In this document: positions 53,928-62,121 of the stretch, one piece after another
How the letters are laid out: each line of letters begins with the position of its first letter
How positions within the stretch are numbered: position 1 is the first letter of the stretch
Assembly (NCBI RefSeq): GCF_001424125.1
Contig: NZ_LMQI01000005.1
Span: 341,567 to 405,566 of the forward strand
Direction of reading: 5' to 3'
DNA length: 64,000 bases
From: Cellulomonas sp. Leaf395
GTDB taxonomy: Bacteria; Actinomycetota; Actinomycetes; Actinomycetales; Cellulomonadaceae
Made by a program: the position numbers and the translations under genes
Notes under the pieces: model-generated
Seen by the model: only the letters and a program-made list of their open reading frames with translations
What the model was told of the DNA's origin: nothing
Database searches by the model: none

Positions 53928-54869
53928 ATGGCTCTCACCACGGTCGCCGCGATCCAGGCCGCTCCCGTCCTCATGGACCAGCGGGCGTGCGTGGAGAAGG
54001 CGGCCCACCTGATCGCGAAGGCCGCCGCCGAGGGTGCCCAGCTCGTCGTCTTCCCGGAGGTCTTCATCCCGGGCACGCCCATCTGGATGGACTCCCGGCC
54101 CATCTGGGACGGCGACGAGGAGTGGTTCGCCCTCCTCCTCGACCAGGCTGTGGTCGTGCCCGGACCGGTGACCGAGGCGCTGGGTGCGGCCGCGGCGGAG
54201 GCCGGCGTGCACGTGGTGGTGAACGTCGAGGAGCGTGAGCCGCACGGCTCCACGATCTACAACACCACGCTCTACCTCGGTCCTGACGGGAGCCTGCTCG
54301 GCAAGCACCGCAAGCTCATGCCCACCGGGTCGGAGCGCACGGTCTGGGGCATGGGCGACGGGTCGACCCTGCCTGTCGTCGACACCCCGTTCGGCCGGCT
54401 CAGCGGCCTGACGTGCTGGGAGAACTACATGCCCTTGGCGCGCTTCTACCTCTACGCCCAAGGGGTCGACGTCTGGGTGGCCCCCACGCTCGCGACCGGC
54501 GACGGCTGGGTCGCGACCCTGCGCCACATCGCCCGTGAGGGACGCTGCTACGTCATCGGCGCGAACCCGTGCACCCACATCGACCAGATCCCGGCCGACT
54601 TCCCGCGCCGGGACGAGGTCTGGACAGTGAAGGAGGGCGACGACGGCTGGGTGGAACCCGGCAACAGCGTGATCGTGGGACCCAACGGCGAGCTTCTCGC
54701 CGGTCCGGCCCGCCACGAGGAGACCATCCTCACCGCCGACATCGACCTCGCCCAGGTCCGCGCGGCCCGCCGGCTGTTCGACCCCACCGGGCACTACCAC
54801 CGACCGGACATCTTCCGGCTCACTGTCGACACCCGACCGCGACCGGCCGTCACGCTCGCCGACGGCTAG
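53928..54869 (+). CDS. Nitrilase-family carbon-nitrogen hydrolase
   Basis: A 313-residue nitrilase-superfamily enzyme. The catalytic triad is Glu44 (FPEVFIPG), Lys129 (GKHRKLMPT) and Cys163 (LTCWENYMP). The CWEN context and the DSRPIWDGDEEWF insertion match true nitrilases (aliphatic or aromatic nitrile to acid) rather than amidases. It is cytoplasmic. The ATG follows AGAGGAGA. It lies 15 bp after the EEP gene. The natural nitrile substrate is unknown. Confidence 0.92.
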   Translation: MALTTVAAIQAAPVLMDQRACVEKAAHLIAKAAAEGAQLVVFPEVFIPGTPIWMDSRPIWDGDEEWFALLLDQAVVVPGPVTEALGAAAAEAGVHVVVNVEEREPHGSTIYNTTLYLGPDGSLLGKHRKLMPTGSERTVWGMGDGSTLPVVDTPFGRLSGLTCWENYMPLARFYLYAQGVDVWVAPTLATGDGWVATLRHIAREGRCYVIGANPCTHIDQIPADFPRRDEVWTVKEGDDGWVEPGNSVIVGPNGELLAGPARHEETILTADIDLAQVRAARRLFDPTGHYHRPDIFRLTVDTRPRPAVTLADG

Positions 54870-55007
54870 GTGCGGCCCGACGATCACCCGGGTGAGCGGG
54901 CCACCGGGTGAGCACGCCACCACAGCCCGCGCGCACGATGAGCAGACCCCGGGCGAAACGTCGTCCGGCGCCGGCGACCCCTCGGGGTCAACCGAAGGAG
55001 AGACACC

Positions 55008-55274
55008 ATGCCGCGGATGCTGAGACGCGCAGCCGTCCTGGGGGCGACCGCCCACGTCGCCTCCAACCGGGGAGCCGCGCGAGCGAATGCCCAGAATGCC
55101 CAGCAGGCCGCGCAACAGCCGCCCGCGCCGCAGTACGAGGCCCCCGTGCCCGACGCCGCACCCGCTCCGACCGACATCTACGCGGAGCTCACCCAGCTCA
55201 AGGGGCTTCTCGACGCAGGCGTCCTGACCCAGGCGGAGTTCGACGCACAGAAGCAGAAGCTTCTCGCCGGCTGA
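55008..55274 (+). CDS. Small SHOCT-domain protein
   Basis: An 88-residue protein. The N-terminus is basic and partly hydrophobic (RMLRRAAVLGATAHVA), the centre is Ala/Gln/Pro-rich (NAQNAQQAAQQPPAPQY), and the C-terminal about 35 residues form a SHOCT domain (ELTQLKGLLDAGVLTQAEFDAQKQKLL). SHOCT domains are short helical modules of unclear role, often in membrane-associated or oligomerising proteins. The ATG follows GAAGGAGAGA. It is upstream of a DUF6325-like gene, a pairing I associate with actinobacteria. Confidence 0.85.
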   Translation: MPRMLRRAAVLGATAHVASNRGAARANAQNAQQAAQQPPAPQYEAPVPDAAPAPTDIYAELTQLKGLLDAGVLTQAEFDAQKQKLLAG

Positions 55275-55329
55275 CAGCACGCCCGGAGACTCGACCACCC
55301 CAGCCCTGCTCAGCGCCCAGGAGACCAGC

Positions 55330-55851
55330 ATGTCCATCGGACCCGTCCAGCTGCTCGTCGTCGCTTTCGACCGGCCGAACTTCACCGGCGAGATCCTCGA
55401 CGAGCTCGCCTACCTGCGTGACAACGACCAGATCCGCCTCATCGACGTGCTCGCGGTGCAGAAGACCGAGCACGGGACGATCGAGGCGCTGCGGTGGAGC
55501 GACCTGTCGATCGAGGAGGCAGAGGATCTCGGCGCCACCGTCGGCGCCCTCCTCGGCCTGGGTGTCGCGGGGGAGGAGGGCGCCGAGGCCGGGGCGCGCG
55601 CGGGCTTCGAGGCCGGGTCGGACGGTCACCTCATCGACGACGCCCAGGTCTGGGACGTCGCCGACACGATCCCTGCCGGCAGTGCGGCCGCGATCGCGCT
55701 GATCGAGCACATCTGGGCGAAGCCCTTGCGCGAGACGATCGAGCGGGCCGGCGGCGTCGTGGTCAGCGGCGAGTTCATCCACCCGCTCGACCTGCTGGAC
55801 GTCGGGCTGCTGACCTCGGTCGAGCTCGACCTCGAGACGTCGGACGGGTGA
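55330..55851 (+). CDS. DUF6325-like protein
   Basis: A 173-residue protein beginning IGPVQLLVVAFDRPNFTGEILDELAYLRDNDQIRLIDVL, the pattern of DUF6325, with a Gly/Ala-rich centre (ATVGALLGLGVAGEEGAEAGARAG) and AAAIALIEHIWAKPLRETIERAGG near the end. The centre could be a hydrophobic hairpin. The function is unknown. It lies 55 bp after the SHOCT gene, and the two are probably co-transcribed. Confidence 0.78.
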   Translation: MSIGPVQLLVVAFDRPNFTGEILDELAYLRDNDQIRLIDVLAVQKTEHGTIEALRWSDLSIEEAEDLGATVGALLGLGVAGEEGAEAGARAGFEAGSDGHLIDDAQVWDVADTIPAGSAAAIALIEHIWAKPLRETIERAGGVVVSGEFIHPLDLLDVGLLTSVELDLETSDG

Positions 55852-55892
55852 CGCGGACGTCCCCGGAGCGATCGGTGATCCGAAGGAGACCC

Positions 55893-56498
55893 ATGCGCAA
55901 GTCACTCGCCCTCGTGCCGCTGCTCGTCACGGCTCTTGCCCTCGGCGCCTGTTCATCGAACGAGCCGGAACCGGCGGCGACCCCGACGCCCACGCCGACG
56001 CCCACCGGGGTCACGGTCGCGCAGTGGGCCGACACCGTCTGCGTCTCCCTGGGGGAGCTCTCGACCGCGGTCAGCTCGGTCACACAGGGACTGAGCCTGG
56101 AGCTGGGCTCGGGCGACGCCGGGGAGCAGCTCAAGGAACAGCTCAGGGAGAAGGCGGAGACGGTCGGCACGACCGCTGAGGATCTCGTGTCCGCCATCAG
56201 GACGGCGCCGGACACCGAGGAGGCGAAGGAGCTCAGCGTCACGCTGCAGGATGCCGCCGAGGACGTCAGGTCCGCGACGCAGGACACGAAGGACGCCGCC
56301 CAGGCGGCCGCCGACGCGACGACGCGTGCGGAGTTCCTCGACGCCGCCGGCACGACGCTCGTCGCAGCGTCAGCGGCACTGGCGGCCACCGAGACCTTCG
56401 CCACGACGGTGGAGTCAGCCGCGTCCGTGACGGGGGACACCCTGAGCTCTGCGTTCGCCGACGTCGACAGCTGCGTGACACCGACCAGCACGCCGTGA
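55893..56498 (+). CDS. Secreted lipoprotein of unknown function
   Basis: A 201-residue lipoprotein. The signal MRKSLALVPLLVTALALGAC ends in lipobox LGAC, so Cys20 would be lipidated. A Pro/Thr linker (PTPTPTPTG) follows. The rest is a helical Ala/Thr/Glu-rich domain, with cysteines in DTVCVSL and DSCVTP that could form a disulfide. No family is recognised. The ATG follows GAAGGAGA. It is 41 bp after the DUF6325-like gene. Confidence 0.8.
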   Translation: MRKSLALVPLLVTALALGACSSNEPEPAATPTPTPTPTGVTVAQWADTVCVSLGELSTAVSSVTQGLSLELGSGDAGEQLKEQLREKAETVGTTAEDLVSAIRTAPDTEEAKELSVTLQDAAEDVRSATQDTKDAAQAAADATTRAEFLDAAGTTLVAASAALAATETFATTVESAASVTGDTLSSAFADVDSCVTPTSTP

Positions 56499-56520
56499 TC
56501 CGGAGACGCCGGGCCGCCTG

Positions 56521-57438
56521 CTAGGTGACCAGCTCGCGGGGGAACACGAGCACGTCGACCAGGGCGCCGTTGCGCCAGACGGTGATCTCGATCCGGCGGT
56601 CGATCGCGTCCTCGACCATGAGCTTCTGCACAGCGGTCGCCGTGACGACGCGGCTGCCGTCCAGCTCGACCACGATGTCGCCGCGGTGCAGGTCGGCCAG
56701 GGCGGCCGGGCTGCCGGGGGAGATCCCGGCGATCTGCAGCCCGGTCGGGGAGCCGATCCGCTCGGCCAGGTGCGGGGGCAGCGGGACCTGCGCGCCGATG
56801 ATGCCCAGCCACGCTCGGCGCACACGACCGGTGGTCATCAGCGCGGTGATGATCTCCCGGGTGGTGGTGTTGATCGGCACCGCCAGGCCGACCCCGATGC
56901 CCGCCAGGGCCGTGTTCACGCCGACCATCCGGCCCGCGCTGTCCGCCAGCACACCGCCGCTGTTGCCGGGGTTGAGCGCGGCGTCGGTCTGCACCACCTC
57001 GTCGACGACTCGGCCTGAGGCAGTGGGCAGCGAGCGGCCGAGCGCGGAGACGATGCCGGCCGTGACGCTGCCGGCCAGACCCAACGGGTTGCCGAGCGCC
57101 ACCACCAGCTGGCCGACCCGCAGCCGGGCGGCGTCGCCGAGGGTGACCGGCACGGGCACGTCGCCGCGGGCGAGCAGCACCGCGAGGTCCGAGAGCGGGT
57201 CACGCCCGACGACGTCGGCCTGCAAGGTGGTGCCGTTGCCGAACGCCGCCGTGGCGAGCGTGGCGCCGGCCACCACGTGCGCGCTGGTCAGCAGGTAGCC
57301 GTCGGCCGTGATGACGCTCGCGCTTCCGGCACCGGTCCGGCGTCCGGACCGGACGGTCAGGCTGGCGACGCTGGGCAGCACCGCCTCCGCGACGGACACG
57401 ACCGTGCGCGAGTACGCGTCAAGCGGGTCTTCCTCCAC
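56521..57438 (-). CDS. HtrA/DegP-like serine protease with PDZ domain, no visible signal
   Basis: A protein of about 305 residues. The trypsin-fold triad is His54 (TSAHVVAG), Asp84 (DPLSDLAVL) and Ser160 (LNPGNSGG). A PDZ domain covers about 205-300 (GLQIAGISPGSPAALADLHRGDIVVELDGS). The GTG at 57438 is the nearest plausible start, giving no signal peptide or membrane helix, unlike most HtrA proteins. Upstream in-frame sequence is Arg/Pro-rich and does not look like a leader. It may be a cytoplasmic protease or its start is misplaced. It is not close to other genes on its strand except the haloperoxidase upstream. Confidence 0.85.
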   Translation of the reverse strand: MEEDPLDAYSRTVVSVAEAVLPSVASLTVRSGRRTGAGSASVITADGYLLTSAHVVAGATLATAAFGNGTTLQADVVGRDPLSDLAVLLARGDVPVPVTLGDAARLRVGQLVVALGNPLGLAGSVTAGIVSALGRSLPTASGRVVDEVVQTDAALNPGNSGGVLADSAGRMVGVNTALAGIGVGLAVPINTTTREIITALMTTGRVRRAWLGIIGAQVPLPPHLAERIGSPTGLQIAGISPGSPAALADLHRGDIVVELDGSRVVTATAVQKLMVEDAIDRRIEITVWRNGALVDVLVFPRELVT

Positions 57439-57540
57439 GGCCTCTACAGCGACGTGCGGCCGGCCGGTATGCCGCGGTTCGCCCCGGGCGCAACAGCGCC
57501 GGTCCTGCGACGGGGCAGCGTCGGAGTATTCGGCGAGCGA

Positions 57541-57574
57541 CGCCCCGAGCCGACGACCAGGCCGGCCCGGGGCG
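57541..57574 (-). terminator. Hairpin downstream of the haloperoxidase-like gene
   Basis: CGCCCCGAGCCG / CGGCCCGGGGCG, 12-bp stem with one mismatch and a 10-nt loop, 9 bp beyond the stop codon (57584) on the minus strand. Likely a terminator ahead of the protease gene. Confidence 0.55.
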
Positions 57575-57583
57575 TTGTCCCGC

Positions 57584-58924
57584 TCAGTGCCCGCGACCGA
57601 CGGGCTGGAAGTAGTTCGCCGCCGTGTAGTCGGCGACGTTCCAGCCGAGCACCTTCGCCTGGACGTCGGCGGTGCGGTAGTGCAGGCCCGCCCAGATGCG
57701 CGCCTCGGTGACCTCCGCGACCGACTCCGAGAAGCTCCCGAACGTGCGTGTGCGGGGATCAGCAGCACCCAGGAGTGTCGACAGGCTGGTGATCTGGTAG
57801 CCACCTTCGATCACGTCGCCGAAGAACATCTGCAGGACGCGCGTGTGTGCGCCGTCCAGACAGAGGTGGCCCGACGGGTGGTCCGGGTAGGGCGCCGAGA
57901 TCAGCGGAATCCAGTCGTCGTCCGGCTCCGTCGCCATGTTGCCGTCCTCGGCTGCACGCGGGATGGCGTTCCACGGTCGCCAGAAGTCCCGGTAGTACTT
58001 GTCGTTCCAGCAGCTGATCGACGCGTCGGCACCGCTCAGGTTCTCCATCGCGAGGAGGCGGGCGCTGTCAGCGATGCTGAGGCTGTTCCGCACGGCGAGG
58101 TCCCTCGCCACCTGGTTCCAGCTGGCCACGGGCTGGCTCTGCCACCAGCGCGCGATGTAGGTCTGCAGCGGCGTTCTGACGGTGCTGTTCGCGGCTCCGA
58201 GCGCCTTGACCTCGTTGAACTCCTGGGCCCAGATGGCGCTGGACAGCGCACTCGGCCCGGGGGTGCGGAACTGCGAGGCGGTCTGCACGACGAAGGGGTC
58301 CACCTCGCCCACCCACGGCGTGGGATCGAGGATCAGCTGCCCGGTGGTCGGGTTCGTCTGCGGCCACCAGTGCCCCGGAGCAGTGTTCGGCACCCACACC
58401 GAAGGCCCGAAGCGTCCGTCGTCCTCGCGAGCGGCGATCATGGCGCCGGCTGCGGCGTTCCCGGCAGCGACCCCTTGGGTCTTGAAGGCGCCGTTCGGGA
58501 CCTCGGCCAGCGCCGTCGCGTACTGCGCGGCGAGCGAGTCCAGCAGGGTCGCTCTCGCCGCGTCCGGGACGTTCGGCACGGTGGACACGATGTGGTGGAG
58601 GACGCCGTAGGCAGCCGTTGCGACGGCGGCGTCCTTCGAGGCGTTCGCCGAGAAGCGTCGGTCGAGGAGATACGGCCGGTAGTGCTTGGGCTCGGTCGCG
58701 TTGACAGCGTCGTACACCGCACCCTGGACCATCGCCACGTGGATCTGCGCGGCGGGCGGGGCTCCGCCCGCAGGACCGGGAAGCCCGATGAGCGTGTTCA
58801 CGGCGATGGCGTTCCACTCCGTGACGGCGTTCCGGGGGGGATCCCCGCGTGCTGGAACGGACAGCGTGCTCAGCGCGAGCACCACGACGGCGACGGCCGC
58901 CAGCCTCACTCGATTCGTTCTCAT
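57584..58924 (-). CDS. Secreted vanadium-dependent haloperoxidase / PAP2-superfamily protein
   Basis: A 446-residue exported protein. The signal peptide is about residues 1-27 (RLAAVAVVVLALSTLSVPARG). The vanadate/phosphate site motifs are KYYRDFWRPWNAI, PDHPSGHLCLDGAHTRVL and EARIWAGLHYRTADVQAKVLG, the three blocks of the haloperoxidase and type 2 phosphatase superfamily. Two histidines (in PSGH and GLHYR) correspond to the catalytic His and vanadate-ligand His. The enzyme would oxidise halides with peroxide or dephosphorylate substrates outside the cell. Vanadium use cannot be proved from sequence. It has no obvious operon partners. Confidence 0.87.
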   Translation of the reverse strand: MRTNRVRLAAVAVVVLALSTLSVPARGDPPRNAVTEWNAIAVNTLIGLPGPAGGAPPAAQIHVAMVQGAVYDAVNATEPKHYRPYLLDRRFSANASKDAAVATAAYGVLHHIVSTVPNVPDAARATLLDSLAAQYATALAEVPNGAFKTQGVAAGNAAAGAMIAAREDDGRFGPSVWVPNTAPGHWWPQTNPTTGQLILDPTPWVGEVDPFVVQTASQFRTPGPSALSSAIWAQEFNEVKALGAANSTVRTPLQTYIARWWQSQPVASWNQVARDLAVRNSLSIADSARLLAMENLSGADASISCWNDKYYRDFWRPWNAIPRAAEDGNMATEPDDDWIPLISAPYPDHPSGHLCLDGAHTRVLQMFFGDVIEGGYQITSLSTLLGAADPRTRTFGSFSESVAEVTEARIWAGLHYRTADVQAKVLGWNVADYTAANYFQPVGRGH

Positions 58925-59274
58925 CGCGTCCCCTTCTCAGGAGGGGCCACGACCAGAGTTCGGAGGGCCCCCGAACCGGATTCAGTGCATCCCAGTCAAC
59001 GACGTCCGGTTTGAGGAGACAACCACCTGTATGGGCGATTTTCGGGCTCGACATGAGGTCGAGCAGCACGACGAAGAGCTCGCGCACGTCGAGGTCGGTC
59101 CGGCCGACTCGTGGGGCTGGCCTTCGCCGGCCGGCGGCCCTCGGTGCGCACCTGCGACCGCTGTCGCGGTCGTGCTCGCGCTGGTCGGGTTCGCGAAGCA
59201 CCTGCGCGAGGAGCGAGAGCACGCTCGGGGCGTCGCGGCCCCTCACTGGAGGGAGGAGGGGCCGCGACGGTCTG
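58925..59274. other. 350-bp intergenic region, haloperoxidase upstream / trypsin downstream
   Basis: No convincing gene. It holds the upstream region of the haloperoxidase-like gene and the trypsin terminator (59232-59268). A short hydrophobic reading frame near 59155-59200 (VAVVLALVGF) has no start or partner and may be a decayed fragment; nothing else is recognisable. Confidence 0.5.
59232..59268 (-). terminator. Hairpin downstream of the secreted trypsin gene
   Basis: GTCGCGGCCCC / GGGGCCGCGAC, perfect 11-bp stem with a 15-nt loop, 6 bp beyond the trypsin stop (59275). Likely terminates the trypsin transcript. Confidence 0.65.
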
Positions 59275-60156
59275 TCAGATCGCGACGATGTCGATCTGCG
59301 CAAACTCCTCGTCACCGATGACGGACCGGATCCAGTCCTGCGCCGCCTGGGTGTCGACGCGGTACCCGAAGTCGGTGCCGCGGCAGTACGAGTTCAGACC
59401 GAACGACGTCACGGCCACGATGGTGTTCGAGGTGTAGCCGCCGTAGAACACCGGGCCGCCGGAGTCCCCGGAGCACGTGCCGCCCTTACCCTTGCCGTTG
59501 CCGGTGGTCTGGAGGTTGAACCCGCCGGTGTAGGCGCTCGTCAGGTTCGTCAGGCGAGCGGACGCCATCAGCCGCTCGCGGAACGACTCGACGCCGACGG
59601 GGCTGCTGTAGGACAGGCCGTACCCGCTCGCCGTGAACGTCACGTCCTTCGTGCCCTGCGCCGTCGCAAGGCTGTCGAGCGAGCCGACCGCGGCGAGCGA
59701 GCCGTACTCCTCCAGGTAGATCGGCTGGTCGAGGATCACCAGGCCGATGTCCTTGGTGTCGGGGAAGCCCGCGAAGTCGTCGAAGCCCCAGTTGTAGGTC
59801 TCGTCCGACGTCGCGCACACGACGCCGAGGGTGTCGCCGGCGCAGATGTCGGGGTAGCCGGTGATGGGGTCGCGCATGGTCACGGGGTCGTAGTTCACGC
59901 CGGCGTCCTGCTGGAAGTACACGACCGCGGTCGCGACGTCCTCCGTGCAGTGGCCGGCCGTGAGGAACACGGTCGGGGTGAGCAGCGAACCGGAGCACCG
60001 GCCCGCGAACACACCGTCGGCGTCGAAGGTGGTGAGCAGGCCGACGTACGGGTGCTCGAAGTCCTTGACGTAGTTGCCTGTGATCGCGGCGGCGGGTGAC
60101 GCCGATGCGACGAGCAGGCCGAGCAGCGCGGTGAGCGCCAGGAGGATCTTGCGCAC
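59275..60156 (-). CDS. Secreted trypsin-like serine protease (S1A)
   Basis: A 293-residue exported protease. The signal peptide is about residues 1-24 (KILLALTALLGLLVASASPAAA). The triad is His69 (LTAGHC), Asp136 (TKDIGLVIL) and Ser232 (CSGDSGGP). Cysteines near 54/70 and 103/114 fit S1A disulfides. There is no propeptide of alpha-lytic protease type and no C-terminal domain. A GACGGTC-GGTC-GACCGTC repeat lies 22 bp upstream. It is downstream of the aldo/keto reductase on the same strand, with about 110 bp between. Confidence 0.92.
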   Translation of the reverse strand: MRKILLALTALLGLLVASASPAAAITGNYVKDFEHPYVGLLTTFDADGVFAGRCSGSLLTPTVFLTAGHCTEDVATAVVYFQQDAGVNYDPVTMRDPITGYPDICAGDTLGVVCATSDETYNWGFDDFAGFPDTKDIGLVILDQPIYLEEYGSLAAVGSLDSLATAQGTKDVTFTASGYGLSYSSPVGVESFRERLMASARLTNLTSAYTGGFNLQTTGNGKGKGGTCSGDSGGPVFYGGYTSNTIVAVTSFGLNSYCRGTDFGYRVDTQAAQDWIRSVIGDEEFAQIDIVAI

Positions 60157-60177
60157 AGTGCCTCCCTGAGGGGATCG

Positions 60178-60195
60178 GACGGTCGGTCGACCGTC
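60178..60195. promoter_or_regulatory. Inverted repeat upstream of the trypsin gene
   Basis: GACGGTC-GGTC-GACCGTC, a perfect 7-bp inverted repeat with a 4-bp spacer, 21 bp from the trypsin ATG and between it and the aldo/keto reductase stop. Its form is that of a dimeric repressor operator, or it could be a weak terminator for the upstream gene. Confidence 0.35.
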
Positions 60196-60267
60196 TCAGC
60201 GCAGGCTAGGACCGGATGGCGATTCGGGCATCCCGGGCGCACCGTGCGTGTCGGCCGCGGCGACGGC

Positions 60268-61299
60268 TCAGCGGCCGCCCGTCAGCCTGCGGTGGCGCTG
60301 TGCCACACCCGCAACCCCGTACGGGTAGTCGTCGACGATCGGCGCGCTGGCATCGGTGAGGCGGGTCAGCTCGTCGTCGGTGAGGTCGAGGTCCGTCGCA
60401 CCCATGTTGTCGAGCAGCTGGTCGACCGTACGTGCACCGAGGATCACAGAGGTGACCGTGGGACGGCTGCTGAGCCAGGCGAGCGCGACCTGCGACATCG
60501 GCACGCTGTGCGACTGTGCGACGTCCCGCACGGTGTCCACGACCCGCCACGTGCGCTCCTGGGCGTTGCGCGCCTCCCAGGCCTCCATGCCGCGCTGCGG
60601 GTTCTCGCCGAGGCGCGTCGCTCCGTGCGGCGGCACGTCACGCTCGTACTTGCCGGTGAGCCAGCCCCCACCGAGCGGGGACCACGGCAGGAGACCGACA
60701 CCCGCGTCCAGCGCGGCCGGGACGACTTCGTGCTCGATGTCCCGGACCAGCAGGTTGTACTGGGGCTGGAGGGTGACCGGCGTGGCCCAGCCGTGCGCCC
60801 GGGCGACGTGCACCGCCTTGGTCAGCTGCCAGCCGAGGTAGTTGGAGAAGCCGTAGTAGGAGATCTTCCCCGCTCGCACGGCATCGTCGAGGAAGCCGAG
60901 CGTCTCCTCGACCGGCGTGAGGGCGTCCCAGGCGTGCATCTGGTAGAGGTCCACGTGCTCGACGCCGAGTCGGCGCAACGACGCGTCGAGCGCATCGCGC
61001 AGGTGACGACGGGACAGGCCGAGGTCGTTCGGACCCTCTCCCATCGCGAAGCGCCCCTTCGTCGCCACGACGAGCTGGCGGGCCTCGGTCGGGTGGGCGG
61101 TCAGCCAGCGCCCGATGATCTCTTCCGAGGCGCCGGCAGAGTAGACGTCCGCCGTGTCGAGGAAGGTCCCGCCGTGCTCGACGAACGCCGTCAGGATGTC
61201 GGCCGACGTCGCCTCGTCGGCCTCCGACCCGAACGTCATCGTGCCGAGGCAGTGCGTCGAGACGACGGTGCCACTCGAGCCGAGGGTGCGGTACCGCAT
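60268..61299 (-). CDS. Aldo/keto reductase
   Basis: A 343-residue NADPH-dependent aldo/keto reductase of the YajO/YghZ-like type. The active-site Asp is in DTADVYSAGASEEIIG with Tyr in that loop, Lys in VVATKGRF and His in LYQMHAWD. The C-terminal NADP-binding part includes VILGARTVDQLLDNMGA. It is cytoplasmic and reduces a carbonyl substrate that cannot be named. The ATG at 61299 follows AGGAGG; upstream in-frame codons are not needed. Confidence 0.93.
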   Translation of the reverse strand: MRYRTLGSSGTVVSTHCLGTMTFGSEADEATSADILTAFVEHGGTFLDTADVYSAGASEEIIGRWLTAHPTEARQLVVATKGRFAMGEGPNDLGLSRRHLRDALDASLRRLGVEHVDLYQMHAWDALTPVEETLGFLDDAVRAGKISYYGFSNYLGWQLTKAVHVARAHGWATPVTLQPQYNLLVRDIEHEVVPAALDAGVGLLPWSPLGGGWLTGKYERDVPPHGATRLGENPQRGMEAWEARNAQERTWRVVDTVRDVAQSHSVPMSQVALAWLSSRPTVTSVILGARTVDQLLDNMGATDLDLTDDELTRLTDASAPIVDDYPYGVAGVAQRHRRLTGGR

Positions 61300-61533
61300 G
61301 GGAGGACCTCCTGAGCGACTGGACCTGAACAGTCCGAGAACACCACGGCCGCTCTGCACGCGCCAACGTTGGCTTCGAGTGCAATAGGCAGTCGGAGCCC
61401 ACCGACAGGCTGTTCCCGTCAACTCCGACGTCGGCGCGAACGCGTCCCGCACCAGCCGGCCCTCCAAGAGGGCCGATTGCTACACCTGTTGCTGCACGCG
61501 TTTGCTACATCCTGCCTCGAAGCACACAGAAGG

Positions 61534-61559
61534 ACCGCCTCGGAGCGTACCGAGACGGC
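61534..61559 (-). terminator. tRNA-type terminator hairpin beyond the tRNA remnant
   Basis: Read on the minus strand, GCCGTCTCGG-TACGCT-CCGAGGCGGT followed by CCTTCTGTGTG. It sits 20 bp beyond the CCA of the remnant at 61579-61600, as expected for the terminator of the original tRNA gene. Confidence 0.5.
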
Positions 61560-61578
61560 CTCTGATATGCGGCAATGC

Positions 61579-61600
61579 TGGTGGGGATGCGGGGATCGAA
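61579..61600 (-). pseudogene. 3' end of a truncated tRNA gene (candidate att site)
   Basis: On the minus strand, TTCGATCCCCGCATCCCCACCA: T-loop, 3' half of the T-stem, acceptor 3' strand and encoded CCA. The bases before it (AACAC) cannot form the T-stem, and no D or anticodon arm is present. Such displaced tRNA 3' ends are left by integrative elements that enter at tRNA genes. The tRNA identity is not determined. Confidence 0.6.
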
Positions 61601-62121
61601 GTGTTCTCAGCTGATTCGGCGTCACGGAGCTGTTGAAATCCTGTGTCTCACCTGGGGTCATGCGAAACAGTGCCCGTGCGATGAGAAGCCTATGCGGGAG
61701 GTGAATGTCCAATTCTGGTCACCTAGACATCGATTTTCCACGCCCTGTTCTCCCGTAAACGGCCGGGGCGGCAGCAGTCGGCTCGGATCTTCTCGGATTC
61801 GCTGGACGTCGGCCGGGTGAGGCCCTGTAGGGGGTCGGCGGGAGACGCCCGGCCGCCGCGACCGGGTCCAGGGGCCCCGTGGCGGGGCGCCGACCGGGGC
61901 ATGAAGCGGTCGCCATGTCGTCCTCTGGCCCCCGTCGCGGTCGAGGTGCTCGTCCGCGGGGGTGCTGTGGGGCGTGATCACCGTCTGACGGTAGTCGCGT
62001 ATGTCCAGCGCCGACTGCGTGCAGCCGTGCCGGATACGGCCGCGGACCGCCCGCGCAGGGCTCGGTCCCCTGCGGGTCGCCTCGCAGGCGGGGCCTTCGG
62101 CCGTCGTGCGATGGTTGAGCG

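Larger units (their letters stand above)
61300..62121. other. 822-bp non-coding region with tRNA remnant and unusual composition
   Basis: No convincing gene. From left to right it holds a small hairpin GGCCCTC-CAA-GAGGGCC (61458-61474), two TTGCTACA repeats (61477-61484 and 61502-61509), a hairpin and a 22-nt tRNA 3' end (61534-61600). An AT-richer stretch to about 61760 follows, then ordinary GC-rich sequence before the phosphatase gene. The mix suggests the scar of a mobile element. Confidence 0.6.

Noticed and set aside
54884..54895. TCACCCGGGTGA palindrome after the nitrilase gene
   Set aside because: Short, no loop for a stable terminator and no neighbouring regulator; left as chance in GC-rich sequence.
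59125..59230. Small hydrophobic ORF downstream of the trypsin gene
   Set aside because: No start with ribosome binding site and no family resemblance; may be a decayed fragment at most.
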